From positions 55,609 through 119,608 of the forward strand of contig NZ_JAMWZB010000015.1 of the NCBI RefSeq assembly GCF_024305035.1: a DNA stretch of 64,000 nucleotides, given 5' to 3'. Every line of letters begins with the position of its first letter. Within the stretch, counting starts at the first letter, position 1. This document shows, piece by piece, positions 21,868-31,922 of this stretch. The notes below the pieces were generated by a model. It ran no database searches. It was given only the letters and a program-made list of their open reading frames with translations, and had not been told where the DNA came from. The stretch comes from Algoriphagus sp. (lineage in GTDB: Bacteria; Bacteroidota; Bacteroidia; Cytophagales; Cyclobacteriaceae). Both the position numbers and the translations under genes were made by a program.

Positions 21868-22260
21868 ATGGAAGCAGTAGCAAGATTAAATAATGTTCCT
21901 ACCTCTCCTCGCAAAATGCGACTTGTCGCTGACTTGGTCAGAGGCAAAAGAGTGGGATTGGCATTGAGCATATTGAAGTTTACTCCCAATCACGGAGCAA
22001 TCCGATTGGAAAAACTTCTTCTTTCGGCAGTAGCTAACTGGCAGGCAAAAAATCCTGATGAAAAGCTCGAAGAAGCGGATCTATACATCAAAACCATCAT
22101 GGTAGATGAAGGAAGATCACTGAAGCGATTGAGACCTGCTCCTCAGGGCCGTGGCCACAGAATCCGTAAGAGATCAAATCATGTAACCCTTGTCGTTGAT
22201 GCGTTCGGCGGAGAAGAGGTTACCGCTGATGTAGTAGAAACAAACGAAAAGGCAAATTAA
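21868..22260 (+). CDS. rplV: 50S ribosomal protein L22
   Basis: L22 lines the exit tunnel with a long beta hairpin. The 130-residue protein contains [22 protein letters not shown] and the hairpin region [25 protein letters not shown]. The C-terminus is extended by about ten acidic residues. It lies between rpsS and rpsC. Confidence 0.98.
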   Translation: MEAVARLNNVPTSPRKMRLVADLVRGKRVGLALSILKFTPNHGAIRLEKLLLSAVANWQAKNPDEKLEEADLYIKTIMVDEGRSLKRLRPAPQGRGHRIRKRSNHVTLVVDAFGGEEVTADVVETNEKAN

Positions 22261-22269
22261 GAACAGACT

Positions 22270-23001
22270 ATGGGACAAAAGATTAACCCAATAGGATTTA
22301 GACTTGGTGTAGTCAAAGGCTGGGATTCCAACTGGTATGGTGGGAAAGACTTCGCTGAAAAACTATACGAAGATCAGCAAATCCGAAAGTACGTCCTTGC
22401 CAGAATTCCTAAGGGTGGGATTGCTAAGGTGATCATTGAGCGGACGCTCAAGCGTATCACACTTACCATTCATACCGCTCGTCCGGGAGTAGTGATTGGT
22501 AAAGGTGGAGCCGAAGTAGACAAGCTGAAAGAAGAGCTTAAAAAGATCACCAACAAAGACATTCAGATCAACATCTTTGAGATCAAAAGACCTGAATTGG
22601 ATGCCAAATTGGTAGGTGAATCCATTGCTCAGCAGCTTCAAGCCAGAATTTCCTTTAGAAGAGCAATGAAGCAGGCAATTGCCGCATCCATGAGAGTGGG
22701 AGCTGAAGGAATTAAAATCAAACTTTCTGGACGTCTAGGTGGTGCCGAAATGGCCCGATCTGAAATGTACAAAGAGGGAAGAATTCCTCTGCATACGTTG
22801 AGAGCTGACATTGATTACGCAATTTCTGAGGCATTGACTGTCTACGGGATTATCGGGATCAAAGTTTGGATCTTCAAAGGTGAAGTGTACGGAAAGAGAG
22901 ACTTGTCACCGAATCAGGGAGCCGCTAATGAGCCGAAAGGCCCAAGAAATGCAGGTCCTAAAGGAGACAGAGGTCCAAGACGCAGAAAAAGAAATAACTA
23001 A
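22270..23001 (+). CDS. rpsC: 30S ribosomal protein S3
   Basis: S3 lines the mRNA entry channel and helps unwind mRNA. The 243 residues start [32 protein letters not shown], have a KH domain ([23 protein letters not shown]) and the C-terminal domain [18 protein letters not shown], and end in a basic tail typical of the phylum. The next gene, rplP, follows after 23 bp. Confidence 0.99.
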   Translation: MGQKINPIGFRLGVVKGWDSNWYGGKDFAEKLYEDQQIRKYVLARIPKGGIAKVIIERTLKRITLTIHTARPGVVIGKGGAEVDKLKEELKKITNKDIQINIFEIKRPELDAKLVGESIAQQLQARISFRRAMKQAIAASMRVGAEGIKIKLSGRLGGAEMARSEMYKEGRIPLHTLRADIDYAISEALTVYGIIGIKVWIFKGEVYGKRDLSPNQGAANEPKGPRNAGPKGDRGPRRRKRNN

Positions 23002-23024
23002 TTTTCACCGATAAGTGAGAACTC

Positions 23025-23444
23025 ATGTTACAGCCAAAAAGAACTAAATATAGGAAAATGCAAAAGGGCCGTGTCAAAGGCATTGCACAAAGAGGGCATA
23101 CGCTTTCTTTTGGCAACTTTGGCATCAAATCCCTGGAAGCAGGATGGATTACCTCCCGTCAAATTGAAGCAGCTCGTATCGCCATGACAAGGGCGATGAA
23201 GAGAGAAGGTCAAGTTTGGATCAGAATTTTTCCAGACAAGCCGATCACTAAGAAGCCTGCTGAAGTACGTATGGGTAAAGGTAAAGGTGCTCCTGAATAT
23301 TGGGTAGCAGTAATCAAGCCAGGTACCATCCTCTTCGAAGCTACAGGTGTATCCATGGAAACTGCCAAAGAAGCATTGAGACTTGCACAGCAGAAACTTC
23401 CAGTAAGTACAAATTTCGTTGTTCGTAGAGACTACGCAGAATAA
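23025..23444 (+). CDS. rplP: 50S ribosomal protein L16
   Basis: L16 organises the A-site region of the 50S subunit. The 139-residue protein starts [19 protein letters not shown] and has signature segments [34 protein letters not shown]. The arginine that is hydroxylated in E. coli lies within this region, but modification cannot be read from DNA. It precedes rpmC by 9 bp. Confidence 0.99.
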   Translation: MLQPKRTKYRKMQKGRVKGIAQRGHTLSFGNFGIKSLEAGWITSRQIEAARIAMTRAMKREGQVWIRIFPDKPITKKPAEVRMGKGKGAPEYWVAVIKPGTILFEATGVSMETAKEALRLAQQKLPVSTNFVVRRDYAE

Positions 23445-23453
23445 TTAGGAACT

Positions 23454-23636
23454 ATGAAATACACAGAGATCCAATCACTTTCCGCAAGTGAAATCGCTGA
23501 GAAAATCAGCGCCGAGAAAACGAATCTGGGCAAACTTAAATTTGCTCACTCAATTTCTCCTATTGAGAATCCTAACAGAATCCGCGAGACCAAGCGTTTA
23601 ATCGCAAGATTAAAGACTGCATTGGCTGCCAAATAA
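23454..23636 (+). CDS. rpmC: 50S ribosomal protein L29
   Basis: L29 is a small helical protein at the tunnel exit near L23. The 60 residues (MKYTEIQSLSASEIAEKISAEKTNLGKLKFAHSISPIENPNRIRETKRLIARLKTAL) form the usual helical hairpin with the conserved NPxRIRxxKRxIAR region. It lies between rplP and rpsQ. Confidence 0.97.
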   Translation: MKYTEIQSLSASEIAEKISAEKTNLGKLKFAHSISPIENPNRIRETKRLIARLKTALAAK

Positions 23637-23654
23637 TAGCTAACAGAAAACAAA

Positions 23655-23918
23655 ATGGCTACGATCGAAAGAAATCTTCGAAAAGAAAGAGTTGGTAAAG
23701 TCGTGAGTAACAAAATGGACAAGTCCATCACTGTCGCTGTAGAACGTAAAGTGAAGCACGGCATGTATGGTAAGTTCGTTACCAAGACAACCAAATTTAT
23801 GGCTCATGACGAGAAAAACGAGTGTAACCCTGGTGACACCGTTAAAATAAGCGAAACTCGTCCGCTGAGTAAGAACAAGCGTTGGAGATTAGTTGAAATT
23901 ATTGAAAGGGCTAAATAA
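23655..23918 (+). CDS. rpsQ: 30S ribosomal protein S17
   Basis: S17 is an OB-fold protein and primary 16S rRNA binder. The 87 residues include [79 protein letters not shown]. The length is normal and it is 2 bp before rplN. Confidence 0.99.
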   Translation: MATIERNLRKERVGKVVSNKMDKSITVAVERKVKHGMYGKFVTKTTKFMAHDEKNECNPGDTVKISETRPLSKNKRWRLVEIIERAK

Positions 23919-23920
23919 TC

Positions 23921-24289
23921 ATGATACAGCAAGAATCCAGACTAAGTGTGGCGGACAACTCCGGTGCCAAAGAGGTATTGGTCATCCGCGTATTGGGAGG
24001 AACTAAAAAGCGATATGCTTCTATCGGTGATAAAGTAGTCGTGACTGTTAAGTCAGCCCTATCTTCCAGCAACATGAAAAAAGGTACCGTCTCTAGAGCG
24101 GTAATCGTAAGAACCCGAAAAGAAATAAGACGCAAAGATGGCTCTTATATTCGATTTGAGGACAACGCTGCTGTATTGTTAAACAACAACGATGAGCCAA
24201 GAGGCACTCGTATCTTTGGCCCAGTGGCTAGAGAGTTGAGAGAGAAGCAGTTTATGAAAATCGTTTCTTTGGCCCCTGAAGTATTGTAA
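23921..24289 (+). CDS. rplN: 50S ribosomal protein L14
   Basis: L14 forms an intersubunit bridge with 16S rRNA. The 122 residues start [27 protein letters not shown] and contain [53 protein letters not shown], the family signature. It is followed 2 bp later by rplX. Confidence 0.99.
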   Translation: MIQQESRLSVADNSGAKEVLVIRVLGGTKKRYASIGDKVVVTVKSALSSSNMKKGTVSRAVIVRTRKEIRRKDGSYIRFEDNAAVLLNNNDEPRGTRIFGPVARELREKQFMKIVSLAPEVL

Positions 24290-24291
24290 TC

Positions 24292-24636
24292 ATGGAAAAA
24301 AAGACAAAAAAGCAGACTAAACTGCACATCAAAACCGGAGACACTGTGAAAGTGATCGCAGGTGATGACAAAGGAAAAACAGGGAAAGTACTTGCCGTAG
24401 ATACAGCCAAGACTAGAGCTTTTGTAGAAGGGATTAATATCGTGACCAAACACGTGAAACCTACTGCTGCTAAGCCTCAAGGTGGTATTGAAAAGAAGGA
24501 AGCCGCTGTACATATCAGTAACCTGATGCTAGTGGATCCTAAATCCGGGGAAGCAACCCGTACAGGACGCAAAATCGGTGAGAATGGTAAACTAGTAAGA
24601 TATTCCAAAAAAACTGGGGAGGTGATCAATGGCTAA
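24292..24636 (+). CDS. rplX: 50S ribosomal protein L24
   Basis: L24 is an assembly initiator of the 50S subunit. The 114 residues include the KOW motif [26 protein letters not shown]. Its last 8 bases overlap the start of rplE, so the two are translationally coupled. The N-terminus carries a short lysine/threonine-rich stretch before the KOW motif. Confidence 0.98.
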   Translation: MEKKTKKQTKLHIKTGDTVKVIAGDDKGKTGKVLAVDTAKTRAFVEGINIVTKHVKPTAAKPQGGIEKKEAAVHISNLMLVDPKSGEATRTGRKIGENGKLVRYSKKTGEVING

Positions 24637-25189
24637 TCCTAGAATGAAAGAAAAGTATGTGAACGAGATCGTTCCTGCTTTGAAAGAAAAATTTCAATAT
24701 TCTTCTGTAATGCAGGTTCCTAAGTTGACCAAGATTGTACTCAACAAAGGGATTGGAGCAGCAGTAGCTGATAAAAAATTGGTAGATCAGGGAGTTGAAG
24801 AACTTTCTTTGATCACTGGTCAACGTGCCGTGGCGACCATCGCCAAAACTTCTGTCTCTAACTTTAAATTAAGAGAAGGAATGCCCATTGGCGCGAAGGT
24901 TACGCTAAGAGGTGAGAAGATGTATGAATTTCTAGATCGTTTGATGACTGTCGCACTTCCTCGTGTACGTGATTTCAAAGGTATTTCTGACAAAGGTTTT
25001 GACGGAAGAGGAAATTATACCTTAGGTGTGACCGAGCAGATCATATTTCCAGAAATCTCCATCGAGAAAGTAAACAGAATTTCCGGCATGGATATCACTT
25101 TTGTGACTTCTGCTACTTCAGATGAAGAAAGTTTGGCTTTGTTGAAAGCATTCGGCATGCCGTTCGTTAAACCCGCAAATCAAGAATAA
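24629..25189 (+). CDS. rplE: 50S ribosomal protein L5
   Basis: L5 binds 5S rRNA and contacts P-site tRNA. The 186 residues include [29 protein letters not shown] segment ([20 protein letters not shown]) and [20 protein letters not shown]. The start at 24629 overlaps the rplX end and gives the expected N-terminus [18 protein letters not shown]. Confidence 0.99.
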   Translation: MANPRMKEKYVNEIVPALKEKFQYSSVMQVPKLTKIVLNKGIGAAVADKKLVDQGVEELSLITGQRAVATIAKTSVSNFKLREGMPIGAKVTLRGEKMYEFLDRLMTVALPRVRDFKGISDKGFDGRGNYTLGVTEQIIFPEISIEKVNRISGMDITFVTSATSDEESLALLKAFGMPFVKPANQE

Positions 25190-25191
25190 TT

Positions 25192-25461
25192 ATGGCAAGA
25201 GAGTCCATCAAAGCTCGCGAGAGAAAGAGAGAGCGTCTGGTAGCCAAGTATGCTAAGAAAAGAGCTGAGCTGAAAGCAGCCGGTGATTACGAAGCCCTTG
25301 ACAAATTGCCCAAAAACGCATCTCCGGTAAGATTACACAATAGATGTAAACTTACTGGCCGTCCAAAAGGCTACATGAGAAAGTTTGGTATCAACAGGGT
25401 AACCTTCCGTGAAATGGCCTCAGCAGGCAAAATTCCGGGAGTGACTAAGTCCAGCTGGTAA
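25192..25461 (+). CDS. rpsN: 30S ribosomal protein S14, zinc-independent form
   Basis: S14 is part of the 30S head. This 89-residue protein is the long form without the CxxC...CxxC zinc ribbon; only one cysteine remains, in [43 protein letters not shown]. The gene is followed by an 81-bp gap with a promoter-like element, the longest gap within the L5-to-L15 part of the cluster. Confidence 0.98.
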   Translation: MARESIKARERKRERLVAKYAKKRAELKAAGDYEALDKLPKNASPVRLHNRCKLTGRPKGYMRKFGINRVTFREMASAGKIPGVTKSSW

Positions 25462-25498
25462 AATAACGACAGTAGTTTTTATTTAAAAAATCAATTCG

Positions 25499-25506
25499 TA
25501 ACTTTG
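25499..25506 (+). promoter_or_regulatory. Possible internal promoter (-7 element) before rpsH
   Basis: TAACTTTG at 25499-25506, followed by GCACG, is identical to the -7 element before rplC. The expected -33 region is only a T run (TTTTT near 25476), so the match is partial. It could add transcription for rpsH onwards. Confidence 0.4.
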
Positions 25507-25542
25507 CACGCCCAAAACGGGTGGAGCTAGACTAATAATACC

Positions 25543-25938
25543 ATGACTGATCCAATAGCTGATTATCTGACCCGATTGAGAAATGCCATCAAGGCTTCTC
25601 ATCGAATCGTAGAGATACCTGCTTCTAACATCAAGAAGGAGATCACTAAAGTATTGCATGACAAAGGATATATCCAGAACTATAAGTTCGAGGAAAATGG
25701 ACCTCAGGGCAGCATCAAAATTGCCTTGAAATACAATCCTACTACCAAGCAAAATGCGATCGTGAGCCTGAAGCGTGTTAGTACACCAGGTTTGAGAAAA
25801 TATGTGAAACATGAAGACTTGCCTCGCGTCATCAATGGCCTGGGTGTAGCAATTGTTTCCACTTCCAAAGGAGTAATGACTGACAAAGAAGCACGTACCG
25901 AAGGTATCGGAGGCGAAGTGCTTTGCTATGTATATTAA
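25543..25938 (+). CDS. rpsH: 30S ribosomal protein S8
   Basis: S8 binds the central domain of 16S rRNA. The 131 residues start MTDPIADYLTRLRNAIKASHRIVEIPASNIKKEI and end GIGGEVLCYVY, the usual C-terminal signature with STSKGVMTDKEAR before it. In E. coli S8 represses the spc operon through the rplE leader; no matching structure was identified here. Confidence 0.99.
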   Translation: MTDPIADYLTRLRNAIKASHRIVEIPASNIKKEITKVLHDKGYIQNYKFEENGPQGSIKIALKYNPTTKQNAIVSLKRVSTPGLRKYVKHEDLPRVINGLGVAIVSTSKGVMTDKEARTEGIGGEVLCYVY

Positions 25939-25947
25939 TTTACTATC

Positions 25948-26505
25948 ATGTCAAGAATAGGTAAAAAACCAATAAATCTACCCAGCGGTGTTACTGTAGA
26001 CGTTTCCTCTCCCGGAGAGGTGACTGTTAAAGGTCCAAAGGGTACACTGACTCAGGAAGTCAATCCTGATATTCAGGTCAAAGTGGAGGGGAATGAAATT
26101 ATCGTTTCCCGTCCTACCGAATCCAAAAGACACAAATCACTTCATGGTCTTTATAGATCTCTGATCAATAACATGGTCATCGGGGTTTCTGAGGGCTACA
26201 AAAAGGAGTTGGAGCTAGTTGGTGTAGGTTACAAAGCGGCCAATCAAGGTCAGGTTCTTGAATTGAACCTCGGTTATTCACACAACATCTTTTTTGCATT
26301 GCCAAATGATGTAGCGGTGAAAACTGAAACCCCAAAAGGTAAAAATCCCATCATCACCCTGGAAGCAATTGACAAGGAATTGATCGGGCAAATCGCTGCA
26401 AAAATCAAATCGTTGCGTAAAATCGAGCCATATAAAGGCAAAGGTGTACGTTTCGTGGGTGAACAAATTAGACGTAAGGCTGGTAAAACTGCCGGTAAAA
26501 AATAA
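25948..26505 (+). CDS. rplF: 50S ribosomal protein L6
   Basis: L6 lies near the factor-binding site on the sarcin-ricin loop. The 185 residues show two duplicated domains and start MSRIGKKPINLPSGVTVDV; the C-terminal signature PYKGKGVRFVGEQIRRKAGKTAGKK is intact. It lies between rpsH (9 bp) and rplR (6 bp). Confidence 0.99.
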   Translation: MSRIGKKPINLPSGVTVDVSSPGEVTVKGPKGTLTQEVNPDIQVKVEGNEIIVSRPTESKRHKSLHGLYRSLINNMVIGVSEGYKKELELVGVGYKAANQGQVLELNLGYSHNIFFALPNDVAVKTETPKGKNPIITLEAIDKELIGQIAAKIKSLRKIEPYKGKGVRFVGEQIRRKAGKTAGKK

Positions 26506-26511
26506 TAGGTT

Positions 26512-26862
26512 ATGGCATTTAATAAGAATTCCAGAAGACTTAGAATCAAGCAGGGGATCCGTAGAAAAATCTCCGGTACCGATTCCAGACCTCGGTTATC
26601 TGTATTCAAAAGTAATACGGGTATTTACGCTCAGCTCATCGATGACCTTAAAGGTCAGACTCTTGCTCAAGCTTCTTCCAAAGAATTGGGAGCAAAGCAA
26701 AACATCAACGTTTCCGTCTCTGTCGAAGTAGGGAAGAAACTTGCTGAACGAGCAGTGGCCAATGGTGTCACCGAAGTAGTATTTGATAGAAATGGCTACT
26801 TGTATCATGGTAATGTGAAAGCTTTGGCCGAAGGCGCCAGAGAAGGAGGCCTTAAATTTTAA
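26512..26862 (+). CDS. rplR: 50S ribosomal protein L18
   Basis: L18 binds 5S rRNA. The 116 residues include RRLRIKQGIRRKISGTDSRPRLSVFKSNTGIYAQLIDD and end FDRNGYLYHGNVKALAEGAREGGLKF, the family signature. It is 6 bp from both neighbours, rplF and rpsE. Confidence 0.98.
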   Translation: MAFNKNSRRLRIKQGIRRKISGTDSRPRLSVFKSNTGIYAQLIDDLKGQTLAQASSKELGAKQNINVSVSVEVGKKLAERAVANGVTEVVFDRNGYLYHGNVKALAEGAREGGLKF

Positions 26863-26868
26863 TCCATT

Positions 26869-27387
26869 ATGTCTCAACTAAGAAAAAAGCCTATCAGGGC
26901 TACAGATACAGAATTAAAGGAAAAAGTAGTTGCAATCAACCGCGTAGCCAAAGTGGTAAAAGGTGGTAGAAGGTTCTCTTTTTCTTCAATCGTGGTAGTA
27001 GGAGATGGCAATGGTGTTGTAGGTTATGGATTGGGTAAGGCCAATGAAGTAACTGATGCAATTACCAAAGGCATCGAAGACGCAAAGAAAAACCTTGTTA
27101 AAGTACCTGTGCTTAAAGGAACTATTCCTCATGAGCAAATTGGTAAATTTGGAGGTGGTTTAGTATTGATCAAACCGGCGGCTCCAGGTACTGGGGTGAT
27201 TGCAGGTGGTGCGATGCGTGCGGTGTTGGAATCGGCAGGAGTGACTGACGTTTTGGCTAAATCCAAAGGTTCTTCCAATCCTCATAATGTGGTGAAAGCA
27301 ACAATAGACGCACTATTGCAGCTTAGAGATGCCATTGCTGTTTCTCAGCAACGAGGGGTGAAAATGTCTAAAGTTTTTAACGGATAA
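26869..27387 (+). CDS. rpsE: 30S ribosomal protein S5
   Basis: S5 lines the mRNA entry channel and affects accuracy. The 172 residues have a double-stranded RNA-binding fold ([41 protein letters not shown]) and the C-terminal region [38 protein letters not shown]. rpmD begins 5 bp after its stop codon. Confidence 0.99.
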   Translation: MSQLRKKPIRATDTELKEKVVAINRVAKVVKGGRRFSFSSIVVVGDGNGVVGYGLGKANEVTDAITKGIEDAKKNLVKVPVLKGTIPHEQIGKFGGGLVLIKPAAPGTGVIAGGAMRAVLESAGVTDVLAKSKGSSNPHNVVKATIDALLQLRDAIAVSQQRGVKMSKVFNG

Positions 27388-27392
27388 TCATC

Positions 27393-27572
27393 ATGGCTAA
27401 GATCAAAATCACGCAAATTAAATCCGTCATTGATAGACCTAAAGATCAAAAAGCAACTATTGTCGCTCTTGGTCTTGGTAAAATCAGCAAATCTGTAGAA
27501 GTTGAAAATACTCCTCAGATCGCCGGTATGGTAAAGAAAGTTAATCACCTTGTAAAAGTGGAGGAAGCTTAA
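27393..27572 (+). CDS. rpmD: 50S ribosomal protein L30
   Basis: This short gene encodes 59 residues, [20 protein letters not shown] and onwards, with the L30 core KITQxKSxIxRPxxQKxTIxALGLxKI. Two bases separate it from rplO. The position between rpsE and rplO is the standard one. It is complete. Confidence 0.97.
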   Translation: MAKIKITQIKSVIDRPKDQKATIVALGLGKISKSVEVENTPQIAGMVKKVNHLVKVEEA

Positions 27573-27574
27573 TT

Positions 27575-28021
27575 ATGAAATTACATACATTAAAACCAGC
27601 CGAAGGATCTACCAAAAACCGAAAAAGAATCGGTAGAGGTCAAGGATCCGGTAGAGGAGGAACCTCTACAAGAGGTCATAAGGGTGCTAAATCAAGATCT
27701 GGTTACAAGTCCAAGTTAGGATTTGAAGGGGGTCAAATGCCACTTCAGCGAAGAGTTCCTAAATTTGGATTCAAAAGCTTCAACAGAGTTGAGTTCAAAC
27801 CAGTAAATTTGGATACCTTGCAGGCCCTGGCTTCTCAATACAATTTGGAGTCTGTCGATATGGAGACATTAGTAGCTCATGGAGTTGCTTCCAGAAATGA
27901 CAAGATTAAAATTTTGGGTAATGGGGAGTTGAGTTCCAAGCTATCTGTTTCTGCCCATGGTTTCTCTGCCAGCGCTGTCGCTGCCATTGAAAAAGTGGGT
28001 GGTTCTGTAAACAAGATTTAA
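27575..28021 (+). CDS. rplO: 50S ribosomal protein L15
   Basis: L15 is a 50S assembly protein with a long glycine-rich N-terminal extension that threads into rRNA. The 148 residues include [53 protein letters not shown]. The C-terminal domain ends VGGSVNKI. It precedes secY by 4 bp. Confidence 0.99.
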   Translation: MKLHTLKPAEGSTKNRKRIGRGQGSGRGGTSTRGHKGAKSRSGYKSKLGFEGGQMPLQRRVPKFGFKSFNRVEFKPVNLDTLQALASQYNLESVDMETLVAHGVASRNDKIKILGNGELSSKLSVSAHGFSASAVAAIEKVGGSVNKI

Positions 28022-28025
28022 TTAA

Positions 28026-29345
28026 ATGAAAAAGTTTATTTCGACAGTTAAGAATATCTTCTCGATCGAAGACTTAAGGATTCGAATCCTTAACACGATA
28101 GGCTTTCTGATTATTTTCAGATTGGGTTCGTTTATCGTACTTCCCGGCGTTGACCCTTCCAAATTGGGAGGACCTCAAGAGGGAATCTTCGGATTGATTG
28201 ACACTTTCCTTGGAGGAGCGTTTAGTAACGCTTCTATCTTTGGATTGGGGATTATGCCCTACATTTCTGCTTCCATTGTGTTGCAGCTATTGACTGTCGG
28301 AGTACCTTACTTTCAAAAAATGCAGAAAGAGGGTGAATCTGGTCGAAAACGAATCAATCAGATCACTCGGGTTCTCACCATCTTAATCACAGTTGCTCAG
28401 GGTATAGGGTATGTAACTGCTACCATTTTACCTACCGGAGCTGTGATGGTTAGTACAGGCTTATTCATGTTTAGTTCTTTGGTTCTTCTTTCAGCCGGTA
28501 CGATGTTCTGTATGTGGTTGGGTGAGAAGATCACAGAAAAAGGGATTGGAAATGGGATCTCTATGCTGATCATGATTGGGATCATCTCCAGATTTCCCGG
28601 TGCGATTATCGCGGAAGTTTTGGAGAAAAACACTTCAGGTTTGCTACTACTCTTGATTGAGGCGGCAGTCTTGTTCTTTGTAGTGGTTTGCGTAATTGCA
28701 CTCACTGAAGCTACTCGACGAATTCCTGTACAGTATGCCAAACAAGTGGTAGGTGGAAAAGTGTACGGTGGGCAGCGTCAATACATTCCTATTAAGGTCA
28801 ATGCATCCGGTGTAATGCCCATTATCTTTGCCCAATCTTTGATGTTTGTGCCTGCTTTGATTGCCCAAATTTGGGCTGGTGAAAGTGATATTGCCAATTA
28901 CATTGGAACGACCTTCTCTGACTTTACCTCTTGGCAGTATAATGTACTCTTTGGCGCATTAATCATCATCTTTACCTTCTTCTACACCGCGATCACGGTG
29001 AATCCAGAACAAATCGCAGAGGATATGAAGCGAAATGGTGGCTTTGTTCCGGGAATTAAGCCTGGAGCGCCGACCTCAGAGTTCATTGATGGTATTATTT
29101 CTAAAATCACCCTTCCAGGTTCCATTTTGCTTGCTGTAGTGGCCATTTTACCGGCCCTGGCGATCATTGCAGGTGTAGGTGCAGAATTTGCTCAATTCTA
29201 TGGAGGTACCTCTCTGTTGATTATGGTAGGTGTGATCATGGATACCCTTCGTCAAATCGAAAGTTATCTTTTGATGAGACATTACGAAGGAATGATGAAG
29301 AGTGGTAATATGAAGAATAGTGCTTCAAATTACCAAGTAGCTTAA
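28026..29345 (+). CDS. secY: Preprotein translocase subunit SecY
   Basis: SecY forms the protein-conducting channel of the inner membrane. The 439-residue protein has about ten hydrophobic segments, the plug region after helix 1 (FIVLPGVDPSKLG) and the cytoplasmic loop ARRIPVQYAKQ-like segment (EATRRIPVQYAKQVVGGKVYGGQRQYIPIKVNASGVMPIIFAQ). It is in its usual place within the spc region, between rplO and map. Confidence 0.99.
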   Translation: MKKFISTVKNIFSIEDLRIRILNTIGFLIIFRLGSFIVLPGVDPSKLGGPQEGIFGLIDTFLGGAFSNASIFGLGIMPYISASIVLQLLTVGVPYFQKMQKEGESGRKRINQITRVLTILITVAQGIGYVTATILPTGAVMVSTGLFMFSSLVLLSAGTMFCMWLGEKITEKGIGNGISMLIMIGIISRFPGAIIAEVLEKNTSGLLLLLIEAAVLFFVVVCVIALTEATRRIPVQYAKQVVGGKVYGGQRQYIPIKVNASGVMPIIFAQSLMFVPALIAQIWAGESDIANYIGTTFSDFTSWQYNVLFGALIIIFTFFYTAITVNPEQIAEDMKRNGGFVPGIKPGAPTSEFIDGIISKITLPGSILLAVVAILPALAIIAGVGAEFAQFYGGTSLLIMVGVIMDTLRQIESYLLMRHYEGMMKSGNMKNSASNYQVA

Positions 29346-29346
29346 G

Positions 29347-30120
29347 ATGATTCATTATAAGACTTCAGAGGAAGTTCAAAAGATTAAAGAAAGTGCTGAC
29401 ATCTTGGCCAAAGCTCACGGAGAAGTAGCCAAGCATGTCAAAGTAGGGGTAAAGACCTCTTACTTAGATAAAATAGCTGAAGAGTTCATTCGGGATCATC
29501 AAGCTGTACCGTCCTTTAAAGGATATAATGGCTTTCCCGCTTCACTCTGCATTTCTGTGAATGAAGTTGTCGTTCATGGATTTCCCAGCTCATATGAATT
29601 GAAAGATGGCGATATAATCTCAATAGATTGTGGAGTCTTTCACCAAGGTTTTCATAGCGATTCCGCTTATACTTACCCCATCGGTGAAGTCTCCATTCCT
29701 GTTTTGAATTTATTAAAAGCCACTCGAGATTCGCTTTATTTGGGAATAGAGCAGGCTATTTTTGGTAACCGGATTGGAGATATCGGTCATGCAATTCAGA
29801 AATTTGTTGAGTCTAAAGGCTATACCGTGGTCAGAGAATTGGTAGGTCATGGACTAGGAAAAAATCTGCATGAAGCTCCTGAAGTTCCTAATTACGGTAA
29901 ACGAGGTAGTGGTCCCTTGCTAAAAGCAGGGATGGTTATTGCAATTGAGCCCATGATTAATCTGGGTACGCGAAATATCGTACAAGAGCGGGATGGATGG
30001 ACGATCCGCACAGCGGATCGAAAGCCCAGCGCACATTATGAGCACACGGTTGCGATTTTCGAAGATAGAACAGAGGTTTTGACCTCACATAAGTACATAG
30101 AAGAGAGTTTTAAATTCTAA
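29347..30120 (+). CDS. map: Type I methionine aminopeptidase
   Basis: The enzyme removes the initiator methionine from new proteins. The 257 residues show the pita-bread fold with five metal ligands: the D in SIDCGV, the D in FHSDSAY, the H in LVGHGLG, the E in AIEPM and the E in FEDRTEVLT. The substrate-site histidine is in VVHGFPS. There is no N-terminal zinc extension, so it is type Ia-like. It starts 1 bp after the secY stop and ends 1 bp before infA. Confidence 0.98.
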   Translation: MIHYKTSEEVQKIKESADILAKAHGEVAKHVKVGVKTSYLDKIAEEFIRDHQAVPSFKGYNGFPASLCISVNEVVVHGFPSSYELKDGDIISIDCGVFHQGFHSDSAYTYPIGEVSIPVLNLLKATRDSLYLGIEQAIFGNRIGDIGHAIQKFVESKGYTVVRELVGHGLGKNLHEAPEVPNYGKRGSGPLLKAGMVIAIEPMINLGTRNIVQERDGWTIRTADRKPSAHYEHTVAIFEDRTEVLTSHKYIEESFKF

Positions 30121-30121
30121 T

Positions 30122-30340
30122 ATGGCAAAACAGACTTCAATAGAGCAAGACGGAACAATCATAGAGGCGTTATCCAACGCCATGTTCAAAGTGGAACTAG
30201 AGAATGGGCATCAATTGATTGCGCATATTTCTGGTAAAATGAGGATGAATTACATCAAAATCCTTCCTGGAGATCGCGTCAAATTAGAACTTTCTCCCTA
30301 TGATTTGTCAAAAGGCAGAATTGTATATCGATATAAATAA
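30122..30340 (+). CDS. infA: Translation initiation factor IF-1
   Basis: IF-1 blocks the A site during initiation. This OB-fold protein of 72 residues, [72 protein letters not shown], is the exact expected length. It lies between map and rpmJ, the usual spc-alpha border. Confidence 0.99.
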   Translation: MAKQTSIEQDGTIIEALSNAMFKVELENGHQLIAHISGKMRMNYIKILPGDRVKLELSPYDLSKGRIVYRYK

Positions 30341-30346
30341 ACTGAT

Positions 30347-30463
30347 ATGAAAGTTAAAGCATCTATCAAAAAGAGAAGTGTTGACTGTAAGGTGATCCGA
30401 AGAAACGGAAAGCTTTATGTCATCAATAAGAAGAATCCTAAGTTTAAACAAAGACAAGGTTAA
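30347..30463 (+). CDS. rpmJ: 50S ribosomal protein L36, zinc-independent form
   Basis: This gene of 38 codons starts at ATG 30347 and ends at TAA 30461-30463. The product begins [20 protein letters not shown] and ends [10 protein letters not shown]. Only one of the four usual zinc ligands remains (C14); the equivalents of the other two cysteines and the histidine are S, N and F/K. It is therefore the zinc-free form. It is 4 bp from rpsM. Confidence 0.97.
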   Translation: MKVKASIKKRSVDCKVIRRNGKLYVINKKNPKFKQRQG

Positions 30464-30467
30464 GATT

Positions 30468-30845
30468 ATGGCTAGAATTGCAGGTGTAGATATACCAGAC
30501 AATAAGCGCGGCGAGGTAGGACTTACCTATATCTTCGGAATAGGAAGAAGCTCCGCCAGAGCGATCCTGAACAAGGCCGGTATCTCCTTCGACAAAAAAG
30601 CAGGAGAGTGGGATGACGATGAGTCTACTGCCATCCGTAACATCATCTCTGAGGAATTCAGAACTGAAGGTGTGTTGAAGTCAGAGATCCAATTAAACAT
30701 CAAGCGACTGATGGACATCGGTTGTTACAGAGGTTTAAGACACAGAAAAGGACTTCCAGTGCGTGGTCAAAAGACCAAAAACAACGCCAGAACAAGGAAG
30801 GGTAAGCGTAAGACAGTTGCTAACAAGAAAAAAGCGACTAAATAA
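30468..30845 (+). CDS. rpsM: 30S ribosomal protein S13
   Basis: S13 is in the 30S head and forms bridges with L5 and with 23S rRNA. The chosen start at 30468 gives [30 protein letters not shown], 125 residues; a longer open frame from 30417 overlaps rpmJ and is not used. The C-terminus has [29 protein letters not shown]. Confidence 0.98.
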   Translation: MARIAGVDIPDNKRGEVGLTYIFGIGRSSARAILNKAGISFDKKAGEWDDDESTAIRNIISEEFRTEGVLKSEIQLNIKRLMDIGCYRGLRHRKGLPVRGQKTKNNARTRKGKRKTVANKKKATK

Positions 30846-30860
30846 AACCTGATTTAGATT

Positions 30861-31259
30861 ATGGCTCAGAAAAGAAACGATAAAGCAAAAGGTAAAAAAA
30901 GAGTAGTTAAAGTTGAGGCGGTAGGCCAGGCCCACATTAAAGCTTCCTTTAACAATATTATCATCTCTATTACCAATAATTCAGGACAGGTTATCTCTTG
31001 GGCTTCTGCCGGTAAAATGGGATTCAGAGGTTCAAAGAAAAACACTCCTTATGCTGCACAAATGGCTGCCCAAAATTGTGGTCAGGTTGCATATGACTTA
31101 GGTTTGCGAAAAATCGAAGTTTTTGTAAAAGGTCCGGGATCCGGTAGGGAATCAGCGATTAGAACATTGCAAAATGTAGGATTGGATGTGACCACCATCA
31201 TTGATGTGACTCCGATGCCACATAATGGTTGCCGTCCTCCTAAGCGTAGAAGAGTTTAA
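30861..31259 (+). CDS. rpsK: 30S ribosomal protein S11
   Basis: S11 lies on the 30S platform near the E site. The 132 residues include [47 protein letters not shown] and the signature [20 protein letters not shown]. It lies between rpsM (15 bp) and rpsD (18 bp). Confidence 0.99.
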   Translation: MAQKRNDKAKGKKRVVKVEAVGQAHIKASFNNIIISITNNSGQVISWASAGKMGFRGSKKNTPYAAQMAAQNCGQVAYDLGLRKIEVFVKGPGSGRESAIRTLQNVGLDVTTIIDVTPMPHNGCRPPKRRRV

Positions 31260-31277
31260 TTATAAAATTGTAACAGA

Positions 31278-31883
31278 ATGGCTAGATATACAGGTCCTAA
31301 ATCAAAGATCGCTCGAAAATTTGGCGAGCCTATCGAAGGGCATAGCAAAGCGCTTCAAAAGAAGAACTATCCTCCCGGACAGCACGGGCGAGGAAGAAGA
31401 AAGAAGCAGTCTGAATACGCAATCCAGCTTGCTGAAAAGCAAAAAGCAAAATACATTTACGGTGTATTGGAAAGACAATTCGCTAAAATGTTTGACATCG
31501 CTTCCAGAAAAAATGGAATCACTGGTGAAAACCTATTGCAATTGCTCGAGGCGCGTTTGGATAATACCGTTTACAGATTAGGAATCTCTCCTACTCGTAG
31601 AGGTGCTAGACAATTGGTTTCCCATAAGCACATTTTGGTCAATGGTGAGGTGGTTAATATTCCATCATTTACCTTGAAGCCAGGGGACATCGTTTCTGTC
31701 AGAGAGCGGTCCAAATCCTTAGAAGCGATCACCGAAAGCCTAGCAGGAAAAGGTGCCAATAAATATTCCTGGTTAGAGTGGGATGGTGCTTCATTGTCCG
31801 GAAAGTTTGTCAGTATCCCAAGCAGAGATGATATTCCTGAGAATATCAAGGAGCAACTTATTGTCGAACTTTACTCTAAGTAA
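31278..31883 (+). CDS. rpsD: 30S ribosomal protein S4
   Basis: S4 nucleates 30S assembly. The 201-residue protein starts [39 protein letters not shown], lacking the zinc finger found in some S4 proteins, and has an S4-type RNA-binding domain at about residues 90-155 ([39 protein letters not shown]). It precedes rpoA by 39 bp. In E. coli S4 represses the alpha operon; no pseudoknot was identified here. Confidence 0.98.
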   Translation: MARYTGPKSKIARKFGEPIEGHSKALQKKNYPPGQHGRGRRKKQSEYAIQLAEKQKAKYIYGVLERQFAKMFDIASRKNGITGENLLQLLEARLDNTVYRLGISPTRRGARQLVSHKHILVNGEVVNIPSFTLKPGDIVSVRERSKSLEAITESLAGKGANKYSWLEWDGASLSGKFVSIPSRDDIPENIKEQLIVELYSK

Positions 31884-31922
31884 TATTTACTATTTTCAGC
31901 TTTAAAACAAAGAACAAGATAT

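Noticed and set aside
30417..30467. Longer rpsM frame starting at 30417
   Set aside because: It overlaps rpmJ in another frame; the ATG at 30468 gives the conserved S13 N-terminus.
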